Assembly: GCF_026262505.1 (NCBI RefSeq)
Contig: NC_067207.1
Coordinates: 20,924,082 to 20,988,081, forward strand
Origin: Trichomonas vaginalis G3
Lineage: Eukaryota; Parabasalia; Trichomonadida; Trichomonadidae
DNA length: 64,000 nucleotides
Direction of reading: 5' to 3'
Shown: one piece after another, positions 39,117-48,419 of the stretch
Position numbering within the stretch: position 1 is the first letter of the stretch
How the letters are laid out: every line of letters starts with the position of its first letter
Notes under the pieces: generated by a model
The model's input: the letters and a program-made list of their open reading frames with translations, nothing else
Told to the model about the DNA's origin: nothing
Database searches by the model: none
Position numbers and translations under genes: made by a program

Positions 39117-39136
39117 TTTTTTACTGAGATGAAATG
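39117..39136 (+). promoter_or_regulatory. Repeated Maverick promoter-type motif, copy 1
   Basis: TTTTTTACTGAGATGAAATG, where the final ATG is the start of the next small gene. It recurs exactly at 39290-39309, and almost exactly before the major capsid gene at 53486-53505 (minus strand). Confidence 0.7.
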
Positions 39137-39250
39137 AACAATACAGCATTGAGACAAATGGGTTCAAGATGGATTTGTCGACTTCCAGCAGTTACACAAC
39201 GTGTTTGTCAAGTTCTTCCTATACCTCAGGAAGTTTTAGACGCGACTTAA
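39134..39250 (+). CDS. Small Maverick protein (38 aa)
   Basis: It starts at the ATG of the shared promoter motif, ends at TAA 39248-39250 and is basic with two Cys. After the stop another frame remains open with KKQQQP-like sequence, so the true protein may have been a little longer. The function is unknown; the gene is called because it carries the same 20-nt leader as its neighbour. Confidence 0.45.
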   Translation: MNNTALRQMGSRWICRLPAVTQRVCQVLPIPQEVLDAT

Positions 39251-39289
39251 AAAACAACAACAACCAGTTGAAAACAAACCAAACTAAAA

Positions 39290-39309
39290 TTTTTTACTGA
39301 GATGAAATG
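39290..39309 (+). promoter_or_regulatory. Repeated Maverick promoter-type motif, copy 2
   Basis: Identical 20-nt word to 39117-39136, again ending in the start codon. Confidence 0.7.
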
Positions 39310-39889
39310 ACCGAAGAAGTTGAAACGGTAGATTTGACACCACAAACAAAAAGTTCAGAACATTGTCAAAACTGTCAAAGAACTTACAGATGAAGAGAAA
39401 AATTCAATAATAGAAAGTGCCAGGTCTGGAAATACAAACCCTAACTATAAAGTCACTTTTCATAGAAATGGAACGGCTAGTATCTCAAAAAAGAAACAGA
39501 CTCTCACAAATAAAATATTGAAGTCTGAAGGAGCTTTCGAGACAACAGATGGGAAAGTATACTTCACTGACCAACAGTTCATTATAGAACATCTCATTGA
39601 CTTAGAGTCGAAATATTCTAAACTTTACAACAAACACAAAAAGTTGAAAGGAAAACAAAAACAAATGGCATATGATATTTATGAAGATGTTGACGACACA
39701 ACTGTTCCTGCAAGTGAAGTAAAGTCAGAGGAACCGAAAAGTGACGAAAAACCGATAGAAGAAGAAAAACCAAAAACTGAAGATAAACCAAAAACAAAGT
39801 TTAGTTTCCAAACTAAACCAAGTCAACCTTCATTAGCTGGTATGGGTTGGCGTCAAAGACTTATGGCAGCAGGCGGTTATGTAAAGTAA
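39307..39889 (+). pseudogene. Charged Maverick protein, frameshifted at an A5 run
   Basis: The ATG at 39307 opens MTEEVETVDL and ends after 28 codons. At the AAAAA near 39350 the +1 frame continues uninterrupted to 39889 (NIVKTVKELTDEEK ... RQRLMAAGG), about 193 codons in all. It has a K/E-rich middle and a P/K/E tail with repeated KPKTEDKPKT words. One inserted A accounts for the break. No family recognised; it precedes the polymerase gene in the same orientation. Confidence 0.6.
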
Positions 39890-39922
39890 AGAAAAAAAAC
39901 ATATTTTTTTATTTTTATAAAA

Positions 39923-42069
39923 ATGCCCCCATATAGAATGGACAGAAGGTCTGCTAGAATAAAAGCAGAGTTAGAAAGATATGGTTGGAGAGTTTCGAAG
40001 AAGTTTAAATATAGGAAGGGAAGACCCATAAAAGTCTATGACAAATTGTCTGGTCTTCGCTACGAAATGGATTTGGAAACAGCACGTGCCAATTATCCAA
40101 ACAGATTAGAGAGGTTAGAAGAAGAACGTCTTATGGACATGCCTTTCGATGTTAGTGAACCTCAAGTTGAAGGACACGACGGCTTTGCCAGATTCTACTG
40201 GAAACATGACGAACAATTGCATCCTTTGAGAAGGAAAAAAGGAAAAGGTGAAGACGCACATGCTCCCATGGAAAGAACAAGATATGCATATGAGAAGTAT
40301 CGTGAAGTTAGAAGTCAAATTACATCTGGTCGAACCTTTACAGTAAACTTTGACGAAGGAAAGAACAAAGAAGGCTTCATGGGTGTACTTGCTGCCATAC
40401 AAGACGGAAATAAGAAAGGATACAATCTCAGATTGACCATAACAGATTTGGATGGTCACATTTACTATGCACATGGCAATGTCACAACAGCTGCAATGCT
40501 TCTTGACGCTTTCAAGACTACAAAGAGAGAACAAATGGTTGACTCCGACTCAGACATTTTGAATGCAATTGAAGGAATTGCAAGTGTCAAGTTCGAATGG
40601 TACCAACCTAACCCTCAAGCAGTCAGACAACATGCTGGATACTTCCCGTTCATAAATAAGTCTGACATTGACTTGACAAGGTATGGAATTTACAATTCAA
40701 TTGAAACAATTGTCAATGAACCTTGTATTCTTACATGTCTCAGGAACTCTGGTCTTGTTACAGATGAGAAGATGAAGTATCTTGAGTCATGTGTGAAGAC
40801 AAGGTACATTCTCAGAGGTCAATTGGCAAAAATTGCACCGTTGGCAAATGTCAATATCCGAGTCAACATACCTACAGCTAAAGGTTCTTCACATGACGAC
40901 TATGTTGTTGAGTTCAATTTACCATGGTTGAAGATTGCAATTGTCCACAACCACTTCATGTTGAACGAAAGTCTTACAAACCCATTGTTCGGAAAAGGCA
41001 AGTGCAACATTGTCAGAGCTGTAAACATTCTTTTCGAGAAAGGTTTGTTGGAACCAATTCCAGATGACAAGCTGACAGAAACTTTTGTACCAAAAGACGA
41101 AACAAACTTTTCACTGTTAGCAAGACCAAAAGTTGTTCCAGACAAAGTTCTAGTACAAAAGAAGTACACAATTCCACAAGGAGTTGGATTGTTCGGATAC
41201 CAACCTGAACCAGAAGAACTTCCAATGAGGTTGCAAGAACTTCAAGATGCTATAAACAAACTTCCATTGAGACATCCGATTGACGTCAAATTGTATTGGA
41301 GAGCATCTGAGTTAGGTCAGAAGGTTTTATATGAAACAGGTTGCTTCGACGATGTTTATGAGATAACAGGAGAAGTTTCTCAGAAGATAAGAGACTCACT
41401 TGAATTTCCACGAACTGGACCAATTGGTTGCAACAAGTTCGACTCAGATGAAAAGATATACTATGTCGACCTTAACGCTGCATACATGAGGTTCGTCCAA
41501 TATATCCCGACTGGAATTCCAAACGAAGACGGTGAGTTCCCAGGAAGGAACTATACAGTTGGAAAAGTCATACAACAACTCTATGATATTAGGAAAGCTT
41601 CAAACCCCAAACTTGCAATGACAATCAAATTGCTTATGAATTCGACATGGGGATATTCCATTAAGAAACCTCAAGAGATGAAGAGTAAACATTATGAGAA
41701 GGTCGACAACTTTGTTGAAAGGTTTTCTCCTTTTGTTTTGAAGTACGAATTCACTCAAGGTCAAAGTGGCTTAGTAACCACATTAAAACCTATTGTCGAA
41801 CATTGGTCTTACCCTCAGTTCGCAAAGGCAGTCCTTGACAACTACAACAAATTCTTCTCCGAAGTCAAATCCAAAGTGAAGGTTTACTATGAGAACATTG
41901 ACGCACTCATGACGAACGAAGAAGGGTACAACAAACTCATTGAAATGGGCATGGTCGGTGAAAAGATGGGTCAATTCAAATTGGACAAAATTTCACCGAA
42001 GTTCATGTAATATCGAAAAGGAAGTACTGGGGTGTTAAAGAAGATGGTGAAATAGTTAACATTGCATGA
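39923..42069 (+). pseudogene. Maverick DNA polymerase B (protein-primed type), minor C-terminal frameshift
   Basis: 695 aa to the first stop at 42010. A -1 shift there opens about 20 more codons (ending at TGA 42067-42069) that fit the polymerase C-terminus. Palm motifs: A as DLNAAYM (Asp516), B as K-x(3)-MNSTWGY (Lys569), C as ENIDAL (only Asp660 kept; the first Asp of DTD is Asn658), then MGQFKLD. The N-terminal region with EPCILTCLRNSGL resembles other Polinton polymerases. A clear exonuclease DxE motif was not found. It would replicate the element with a protein primer. Codon use is less A/T-biased than in many neighbouring Maverick genes. Confidence 0.85.
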
Positions 42070-42081
42070 AATAAAAAATTT

Positions 42082-42486
42082 TTATTCGAATTTGAATCGG
42101 ACAGGTCGAGTTACACCATTCTTGGTCTCAAAACTCATATTAACCTGTTTGTCTGTATTTTCGTCGACTATGGCACGGACACAAACATTGACCAAACGGA
42201 CAAAAAGTTGTCATTTCGGATGGTCACGCAGCCAATCGCATTCGAGCACTTCGAAGAAGCCTTACGTTCCAAGGGAGAGGGTGTCTGGTGCAAGGGAGAG
42301 GTCATGAGACTCTACGAGCAGTACATCCTCAATGCCTGGGAGGACAAATCGTCCTTGGATTGGCAATTCTACCAACTTCTCTGGGACGACCTCCTACGCA
42401 ACTGGGATGACGAAAGAGTCCAATTCAGAGGTCGGGAACTAATTTTGCAAATTGACCTTAATTTCACATACTTATCCAAATAAACG
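42082..42486. other. Degenerate coding remnants after the polymerase
   Basis: The plus strand is open with W/D-rich, protein-like codons to 42483 but lacks a convincing start. The minus strand also ends cleanly at 42082-42084 (MSFETKNGVTRPVRF...) with an in-frame TGA at 42211-42213. I cannot decide which strand was the gene; the block looks decayed. Confidence 0.3.
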
Positions 42487-42508
42487 CCTAAATTTACTCG
42501 GGTTTCCC

Positions 42509-42772
42509 CTAAAATAAAATTTTTTTACTCTTAGAACACTCGAGGTTCTCCTTACGGTTGTTGAGCTTGTCACCGTCAATGTGTCTGACCCTCGTCTTCT
42601 TGTCTGGATTTGGAACCCATTGAATTGCGACAAGCTTGCCCATGGAGATTGAACCGCGATTCCGAAGGTTAAGGTTCAAGTGTCCCAAGTTGTTGAGGAC
42701 TGGGGTAAGAACCTTGCCTGTCTCCTTGTTGCGGATTTGTATGGGTAGGGTTGGAAATTTCGTAAGCGTCAT
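42509..42772 (-). CDS. HNH_3-type homing endonuclease-like protein
   Basis: 87 aa. GSISMGKLVAIQWVPNPD is followed by VRHIDGDKLNNRKENLE, the classic HNH_3 signature (His, Asn, Asn/His metal site) of mobile nucleases. It ends soon after the motif. The ATG overlaps the TGA of the upstream frame as ATGA, so it may be the C-terminal half of a larger protein. HNH nucleases in virus-like elements may act as homing endonucleases or in packaging or competition. Confidence 0.8.
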   Translation of the reverse strand: MTLTKFPTLPIQIRNKETGKVLTPVLNNLGHLNLNLRNRGSISMGKLVAIQWVPNPDKKTRVRHIDGDKLNNRKENLECSKSKKILF

Positions 42773-43236
42773 CGCAACAAGGGTTGCCCAAACTTCCTCT
42801 TCTTCGTGTTTCTCTTCTTCCTTTCTTCCTCTTCTTCTTCGTGTTTCTTTTTCTTCCTCTTCTTCCTCGACAATTCCTTCTTCAATTGGTACTCACGAAT
42901 TACGGTGTTGGAGGTTCTGTCCTTTCCGAGTACCTTCCAGATGGCGTCTATCTCTTCGAGAGAAACGGTAGATGAGTCTGGCAAGGTCTCGGTTCTCTCT
43001 CGCGTAAATGCGCAAGGTTTCCGTCAAATCATTCAGGCATTTCTCATTGGAAGCTTGGTTCATGAGGACATCGGCTTTGAGCTTGGTCATCTCTTCCATA
43101 AGACTACTTTGGAGAGTCTTAACGGTGTTTGTCAGATAGCTTTCAAATTCAAAATTTGAATTTGAACTGGGCGCTTGTCTGGCAACATTGAAAGGACATC
43201 TGCCATTGTGTTCGGCTTCGGTGCTTGTTCGGACAT
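42769..43236 (-). pseudogene. Coiled-coil/basic protein upstream of the HNH gene, multiply frameshifted
   Basis: It begins at ATG 43236 (MSEQAPKPN), breaks near 43150, resumes around MEEMTKLKADVL (43099), and changes frame again near 42985 into EEIDAIWKVLGKD and a K/E-rich helix, ending at 42769. The protein-like sequence is continuous across the breaks, so this is one gene with at least two indels. It may have been the N-terminal part of the HNH protein. Confidence 0.5.
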
Positions 43237-43268
43237 CGAAAAAATGAAGTGGTTTGAGAATGACGGTT

Positions 43269-43660
43269 TTACTTCAAAAAGCTTGTTATGACGGTTAAGT
43301 CATACAACAAGTTTAAAATAATATCTTGTTCTTCTTCTGAACGTTTGTTGTCTCTTCCGATAAAAGTTTCGAACATGAGAACCAAAAAACGTTTTTTGAG
43401 ATTGCGGAAGAGTTCAGGCAAATTTTCATATTTCTGGATATGTTGGAGCAGTTCGAAACATCTGAGCTGACTTTCGGACAAAATTGGGACATGTCAACAA
43501 ATTCATCTTTGGTCGGACTGCTTGAAGGTAAGTCCCTACATGTAAGTAGCTCTGTAAAGTCTCTCATTTCTGCTAACTTTTGGAGTATAGCTTCGTAGTT
43601 TAGAAGTTTTAATTTTAATTGTCTTATTCCACTCTTTACTTCTAAACGGTAAGTATCCAT
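43269..43660 (-). pseudogene. Small helical protein, frameshifted at a T run
   Basis: The first frame starts MDTYRLEVKS (43660); the second (to 43269) continues SESQLRCFELLQHIQKYENL. The change lies at a TTTT run near 43480 and needs a single base. No family recognised. Its start overlaps the end of the next upstream gene. Confidence 0.5.
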
Positions 43661-43848
43661 GAGTCAAGAGTAGCTTTGGTAGCTTTAAGTGGAGCTATTT
43701 GTTCCTTGACTTCTGCAATTTTGGTTGCAATTGTGGTTTGAAGCTCCTTCAAGTTCGCCGTCTATGTCGTTCTCAACGCCTTCAACCATGGCTTGAACTC
43801 TTCATCGGTCCATTGAGATTGGTGTGGGACGAATTTAACTTGCTTCAT
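43642..43848 (-). pseudogene. Small coiled-coil protein with in-frame TAG
   Basis: From ATG 43848 (MKQVKFVPHQ), 68 codons in one frame are interrupted by one TAG about 28 codons in. The second half (LKELQTTIATKIAEVKEQI) is a coiled coil. The frame ends at 43642 inside the next gene. Confidence 0.5.
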
Positions 43849-43883
43849 TCAAAAAATGAAAAAAAATGTTTTTACTCAAAACG

Positions 43884-44171
43884 TTAAGGTTGACTGACTG
43901 GTTGGATGTCGCCCTTCACAGGTTATGTAGACGGCTGACCGAGAAGTGAAGGAGAGACTGAATTGCCAATTTTCATATGGTGGTAGGGGGTTCTCTTGTT
44001 TGGTATTTTTATCCAAGGACGTTTGTTTAGGAACTTAACAAGCTTCTCTTTTGGCGTCCTTTATGCCATCGTAGGCTGTCCCGTCTGGTATTTGAATTGA
44101 ATTCCAGTCGAAGTCTCGAGCTGAAGTGTAGACCTTCCAGAAATAGTGGTGAACTTGACCTTGGGCTTCAT
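43884..44171 (-). pseudogene. Small basic protein with two in-frame TAA codons
   Basis: ATG 44171 opens MKPKVKFTTISGRS. TAA occurs at 44061-44063 and 43923-43925, yet the same frame continues as sensible protein (KLVKFLNKRPWIKIPNKRTP) to its own TAA at 43884-43886, 95 codons in all. The ATG overlaps the preceding stop as TAATG. No family recognised. Confidence 0.55.
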
Positions 44172-44486
44172 TACCTGCGCAAGTACTGCTTAACAACTTC
44201 ATTTATCTCTATAAGGTAAATTGCCTCGTCAAATCCTTCTGGTATTCCGAGTCCTTCCATCCGACAGGAAAATATTTTCCCGAAACTGGAAAAAAATTTT
44301 CCCGACGACAGGAAGGACTCTTCCAGTTGTCCGTCCGTAAACCATTCAAATTTTCGAAAATTGAGAACTTTTGGTCGAACTTCAGAAAAAGTTTTTCCTT
44401 CCAACAGAAAAGTTCTTCCTTCCGACAGGAAAAGTTCTTCTTCCGACAGGAAAGGTTTTTCCTTCGACAGAAAGGTTTTTCCTTCC
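44171..44486 (-). pseudogene. Repeat-containing ORF without start
   Basis: The minus-strand frame is open from 44486 to 44171. The first part encodes five imperfect FLSEGKT-type repeats (from a 21-24-bp DNA repeat at about 44395-44486), then EVRPKVLNF ... EINEVVKQYLRR. No start codon is available, so the 5' end is lost or the frame is shifted. Confidence 0.4.
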
Positions 44487-44499
44487 GACGGTTAAGCCA

Positions 44500-45080
44500 C
44501 AAACAGATGTCCAGTACCACCAACCGAGCCCATTCCCAAACCAGAGGAACCTAAAGCACCAGCCCTGCACCTCGCAACCTCAGTTCCAGCAAGTCCCTCC
44601 ACCAAATTACTACCATTTCCACCTCAAGGTTACTACCTACCACAAGGCTTCCGAACTACCCTCCTCCTCAGCCTATGCCTTACTTCCCCAACCCTTGGAT
44701 GTTTATGCAAAACCCTGCCCCACAATTCCAATCTCAATCCAGAGAGACCAAGAGTTCGAGAAAGTCTGAACCGCTTACGCAAAGAGTATGCTACTACCCC
44801 AATGGAAGAAGACAGGCTTTCAGTCTCTCCTCAAATCGACCGATTCGATCGTACCACAGATTCGGTTCGTGACCGTCCGTGAAGACTACCTCAAGCAGTC
44901 TGAGAGACTCTTCATCCTTACAACCATTTACAGTTGGAGCTCTCAAGAACATGCGCAATTACGAAGGTCAGACACCAGCTGGAGACCGCAAAACAGAGTA
45001 CTCGCAAGAGCAGTCCAACTGGTCAAAACAACAAGACTGAGATAGTCGACTTCATTCTTGCAGCTTGCCCATACAAGTAA
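44500..45080 (+). pseudogene. Proline/glutamine-rich gene, multiply frameshifted
   Basis: Protein-like sequence jumps between frames several times: P/Q-rich (PQPMPYFPNPWMFMQNPAPQ), then an Arg/Asp-rich segment (LNRLRKEYATTPMEEDRLS), then VGALKNMRNYEGQTPAG and finally EIVDFILAACPYK with TAA at 45078-45080. At least three indels are needed. No family recognised. Confidence 0.45.
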
Positions 45081-45109
45081 AAAAATAAACAATTACGAGT
45101 TAAAACTTT

Positions 45110-45310
45110 TTATTCTTTCTTTTCTGAGTTGTTTAGAGCTGGTTTCTCTTGTAGAAACCTTTCGTACTCTTCCATGGTCATGTAATTGCGAATTTTGTAC
45201 GCAATTCCAGGTTCGTTGTTTTTGAACCTGATGTATGTAACGCTTCCATCCTCCTCAGGGAAGTAAGCTGCTAACATCTGACCAAGTTTTCTCGGTGACT
45301 CGGAGCTCAT
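45110..45310 (-). CDS. Small Maverick protein (66 aa)
   Basis: ATG 45310 (MSSESPRKLGQ). The upstream in-frame GTG belongs to the leader word AAAAAGTGACATTTTT, which recurs before the next minus gene as AAAAAGTGTCATTTTT. It has acidic and aromatic residues (YFPEEDGSVTYIRF) and is intact. The function is unknown. Confidence 0.55.
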   Translation of the reverse strand: MSSESPRKLGQMLAAYFPEEDGSVTYIRFKNNEPGIAYKIRNYMTMEEYERFLQEKPALNNSEKKE

Positions 45311-45362
45311 TAAAAATGTCACTTTTTAAACGTTAAGTTTTTAGTCTTATTTTACCCTTTGT

Positions 45363-45557
45363 TTACCCTTTGTTTACCCTTTGTTTGTCAAGGTAGTATT
45401 GGAGTGCAATTTCTCCAAATTCTCTGTGTCGGAGTTCTTCAGCATTTTCCAAGGTGTTCCTGGAGAACTCAAAGAAGTTGTCAAGAACATACTGCCATGC
45501 TGCTCTTCGGAGTTCGTCGGTATTTTGGAAGTGTTGCACCTTCGAGTCTTCTGACAT
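45363..45557 (-). CDS. Small helical Maverick protein (64 aa)
   Basis: ATG 45557 (MSEDSKVQHF). Predicted helical and acidic. The 3' end reads into three tandem 11-bp TTTACCCTTTG-type repeats (about 45352-45386), which supply its last codons and stop. Its leader is the inverted repeat at 45572-45651. Confidence 0.5.
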   Translation of the reverse strand: MSEDSKVQHFQNTDELRRAAWQYVLDNFFEFSRNTLENAEELRHREFGEIALQYYLDKQRVNKG

Positions 45558-45571
45558 GAAAAAAATGACAC

Positions 45572-45651
45572 TTTTTCAGCAAAAATAATGTTTATGTTAG
45601 AATGTTAGATCTAACATGTTTTCTAACATGTTTTCTAACATGGTCTAAAAC
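45572..45651. repeat. 80-bp inverted repeat (left), iteron-like
   Basis: Perfect reverse complement of 46781-46860. It contains the 16-bp palindrome ATGTTAGATCTAACAT and repeated ATGTTAGAAAAC 12-mers. It is the leader of the minus-strand gene ending at 45363. Confidence 0.92.
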
Positions 45652-45736
45652 TCTTGAATTTTCATGAAATTTACACCAAAAATAAAAAATAAAATTAGTT
45701 TTATTTTATTTATTTTTTTTATTTTGTATAAAAGAC

Positions 45737-46678
45737 ATGATTTCAACAATCGGCACAACAACAATTCAAACAACTACAGCACCAAACTCGCTAGTTATGA
45801 ATCCAACATCTATGTTAGTAGAGATGAAAAACTTCATTCCTTCTTCATATACTTTCGAAACAAAAATCCAGAAGATAAAGCAAGAACTTTTAACAAGTAA
45901 TTTAGACTGTAGTGCGAAAGATGAAACAAATGAACAGTATCTTTATGAAATGCAGGACCTCATCGACCATTTACCCAAATTGCCTGAAATCCAACAACAA
46001 AAACTAACCATTCCCGAATTTGACGAAATAGAAGTCAAAGCAACTGACTCAGTAGAAATAAAGAAGTTCATACGAAAGGTAAATTATGAATTCCTTGGTT
46101 TTCATTGCAACCATAAGGTTATGGACAAAGATTGCGACATGGTATATAAGAACATCTCTGACCTTTACAAATCCGAAGAATTTAAGACCTACGACAACTT
46201 TGTTTCATTAGTTGCAAAATGTGTTTGGGAAATAAGAGATAAAGATAGTAGGGGTAAGGTATGGAACGAACAAATAAGACCCGCTATGTTCGAGATGAAG
46301 AAAACCATTGACGCCTTAGTTGTTTTAGCAGGTAAGGTTTCAGAATATAACGCTAAAATGAACCCGCAATGTTCAAAATGTAAAGCAGCAATGAGGAAAT
46401 ATAACTACTCCGTCAAAGAGATAGAACGTATGCGAAACGACTATGCAGATTTAAAGAAAGAAGCAGAAAAACCAGCAGAAGATAAAATGAACATGTTAGA
46501 ATTTCTGAACAAAAACTATCCAACTGCTGACGATTTCCTTCTATCTGACGTCAAGAAGAAGTATAAAGAAACTTTCGGTATCGTTAAAACTTTTGACATA
46601 CTGACAGAAGAAATAGAAGCTACGAAATTGTTTAGAGTCATGAACCATCGCAACATATACCATGTAAAACGCTTGTAA
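45737..46678 (+). CDS. Maverick protein of unknown function (313 aa) inside an inverted repeat
   Basis: Intact. Thr-rich N-terminus, helical body, a CNHKVMDKDC and a CSKCKAAM Cys pair (the latter zinc-ribbon-like), and a charged coiled coil (VKEIERMRNDYADLKKEAEK). There is no ATPase or nuclease signature. It is bracketed by an 80-bp inverted repeat, making it a candidate for the protein that acts on those iterons, but this is inference from position. Confidence 0.65.
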   Translation: MISTIGTTTIQTTTAPNSLVMNPTSMLVEMKNFIPSSYTFETKIQKIKQELLTSNLDCSAKDETNEQYLYEMQDLIDHLPKLPEIQQQKLTIPEFDEIEVKATDSVEIKKFIRKVNYEFLGFHCNHKVMDKDCDMVYKNISDLYKSEEFKTYDNFVSLVAKCVWEIRDKDSRGKVWNEQIRPAMFEMKKTIDALVVLAGKVSEYNAKMNPQCSKCKAAMRKYNYSVKEIERMRNDYADLKKEAEKPAEDKMNMLEFLNKNYPTADDFLLSDVKKKYKETFGIVKTFDILTEEIEATKLFRVMNHRNIYHVKRL

Positions 46679-46684
46679 ATAGTT

Positions 46685-46745
46685 ATGTTAGAAAACATGT
46701 TAGAAAACATGTTAGATCTAACATTCTAACATAAACATTATTTTT
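46685..46745. repeat. 61-bp iteron block, direct copy 1
   Basis: Identical to 46791-46851 with a 106-bp period. Two ATGTTAGAAAAC words are followed by the palindrome ATGTTAGATCTAACAT and TTCTAACAT. Confidence 0.9.
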
Positions 46746-46780
46746 ACTGAATTCCGTATGAAATTTCATGAGTTTTGTGT

Positions 46781-46860
46781 GTTTTAGACCATGTTAGAAA
46801 ACATGTTAGAAAACATGTTAGATCTAACATTCTAACATAAACATTATTTTTGCTGAAAAA
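46781..46860. repeat. 80-bp inverted repeat (right), containing iteron copy 2
   Basis: It carries the same iteron block (46791-46851) and is a perfect inverted match to 45572-45651. It leads directly to the ATG of a small ORF at 46860, just as the left copy leads to a minus-strand gene. Confidence 0.92.
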
Positions 46861-47006
46861 TGACCAAATTTCATGAATTTCCTCATAAGATTGCTATCCT
46901 CGAAAAACCGAGAGAAGAGATTCCGTATGAAAACAGTGAAGAACAGCGAGTAGGTAAGAAACCCCAGTCGCCAAAACTCATGAAAACAGTGAAGAACAGC
47001 GAGTAG
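46860..47006 (+). CDS. Small ORF (49 aa) after the right iteron repeat
   Basis: It starts MTKFHEFPHKIAILEKP. The region holds an imperfect 53-bp direct duplication (GAAAACAGTGAAGAACAGCGAGTAG...) that gives QSPKLMKTVKNSE at the end. It is called mainly because of the conserved leader; it may be non-functional. Confidence 0.35.
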   Translation: MTKFHEFPHKIAILEKPREEIPYENSEEQRVGKKPQSPKLMKTVKNSE

Positions 47007-47040
47007 TGAAAAAACCCTGGTCGCCAAAACTCTTTATTTT

Positions 47041-47916
47041 TCAAGCTTGACTTTTTACAATTTGAACTTTGTTTGCGTAGATATGAATTCTGAAAGAAGT
47101 ATGAGGGTCTTGTATGACTTTGTACTTCTCCCATAGTTCATGTCTGTCAAACTTACCTGCCATGGACTCTTTCATAAGTTCCATGAAATCGTCTTCGGAC
47201 AATCCGGGGAAAAGTATAATGTCAGTAAGTATTCTTTTAACATCCTTACTTAAACTCTTTGCTGTCTGTACACATATTACGACTGAGATGTTAAAGTGTC
47301 TGAGCTTCTTAAGAATTCGACACATATCTTGTTCTCTGTTCTTTAACAAAGGATGAGAAGCAAAGTCATCTAAGATAAGAAGACATCTATGAGGGTACGT
47401 TTTCCAATCGTAAGATTGCAATTTCTTCGAAATGTATTCTATCTCTTTCTGTTTGTTTCTGAAGTGTTTCTTCTCTAATATTCTCTGCATTTCCTCATTT
47501 GGGTCTTTAAACTTAGAATTTATATACTCATTTATAGCATTATACTTCAAAACTCTTCTTTGGTACTTCTTTATCCAATCTAACAACTCAGAGTCTTTTA
47601 TACATACTAACTTAGACTTCTTTATAATATCTTTGAACGAATTGACGGTTTGGTCAAATTGACCAGAAGTACTACAAATAACAACTAACTCATAGAATGG
47701 GTTCTTCTCATCTAGTTCTTGTTGTTGTGCAGCCATTTTAAGATAAGTGAAAGTCTTACCAGACCCAGGTGGTGCAATTAGACCTGTTATACCATTCTGA
47801 GCAAATAAGAACTTGTCATGTATAGGCTTTATCTGAGCATTTTCTAACTTCCTCTTGTTCTTGTTTAAAACATTCTCAAATTTCTTGTCAATGTCAGCAA
47901 ACTTTTTTTCTAACAT
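47041..47916 (-). CDS. Genome-packaging ATPase (A32/FtsK-HerA type)
   Basis: 291 aa from ATG 47916 (MLEKKF). A longer in-frame reading to 48018 runs antisense to a divergent gene and was rejected. It has Walker A APPGSGKT (Lys54-Thr55), Walker B CLLILDDF near residue 180, and VICVQTAKS. The family pumps DNA into capsids; it occurs in Mavericks, virophages and large DNA viruses. The gene is intact, paired divergently with the 47,953 gene across 36 bp of A/T-rich DNA. Ser/Thr-rich sensor and arginine finger are not individually resolved. Confidence 0.88.
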   Translation of the reverse strand: MLEKKFADIDKKFENVLNKNKRKLENAQIKPIHDKFLFAQNGITGLIAPPGSGKTFTYLKMAAQQQELDEKNPFYELVVICSTSGQFDQTVNSFKDIIKKSKLVCIKDSELLDWIKKYQRRVLKYNAINEYINSKFKDPNEEMQRILEKKHFRNKQKEIEYISKKLQSYDWKTYPHRCLLILDDFASHPLLKNREQDMCRILKKLRHFNISVVICVQTAKSLSKDVKRILTDIILFPGLSEDDFMELMKESMAGKFDRHELWEKYKVIQDPHTSFRIHIYANKVQIVKSQA

Positions 47917-47952
47917 ATTTTTAGAAAAATTAAAATTTTTATCTTTTTGAAA

Positions 47953-48411
47953 ATGTCTAGCGATTTCGCTATCTATATTCGAGACAAACTTTTCGACAGC
48001 AAAACATCTGTCGACCATAAAATCTTACATAGTGTAAACAAGAAAGGTGAATTTGTTCTAAAGTTCTGTTTCTGGGAATATGAAGAACCATAAAACATTA
48101 AGCAGAGCAGTCTTAAAATTTGTCAATGACAGACTTGTTGACAGAGATGACGCCGATTGGAAAGATGAAGTCCAACAAAAGTTCTTAGAATGCAAAGAAG
48201 GCACATGCGCTGTTCTTGAAGATGAAATAGAAAAACAGAATAGAAGAGCTATTAAAGGACAAAGAACTTTTACATAAATATGGTTCTGAGAAATTTGACA
48301 TAACTCCACCAGAAAAGAAGAAGAAGAGAGAAAAGAAAGAAAAGAAAGAAAGAAAGTAGAAGAGAAGAAAGAACCTGAACCAGTTCAGAGAAAAAGAAAT
48401 TTGACATGTAA
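47953..48411 (+). pseudogene. Charged Maverick protein, multiply frameshifted
   Basis: ATG 47953 (MSSDFAIYIR) reads 46 codons to TAA 48091. Protein-like sequence continues in a second frame (LSRAVLKFVNDRLVDRDDADW) and then a third (ELLHKYGSEKFDI, followed by a K/E tail) up to TAA 48409-48411. The leader TTTTTATCTTTTTGAAA fits the Maverick motif. Unknown family with a basic, helical tail. Confidence 0.5.
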
Positions 48412-48419
48412 AAATAAAA

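Noticed and set aside
33628-42010. Programmed -1 ribosomal frameshifting in several Maverick genes
   Set aside because: No slippery heptamer of the X-XXY-YYZ type was seen at the shift sites, and +1 events and in-frame stops also occur, so decay is the simpler reading.
43884-44171. An alternative genetic code reading TAA/TAG/TGA as sense
   Set aside because: All three stops appear in frame, only in degenerate genes, while host genes end normally with the same codons.
47917-48018. N-terminal extension of the packaging ATPase to 48018
   Set aside because: It runs antisense through the first codons of the divergent 47,953 gene. The ATG at 47,916 with the A/T-rich gap fits the layout of the other divergent pairs.
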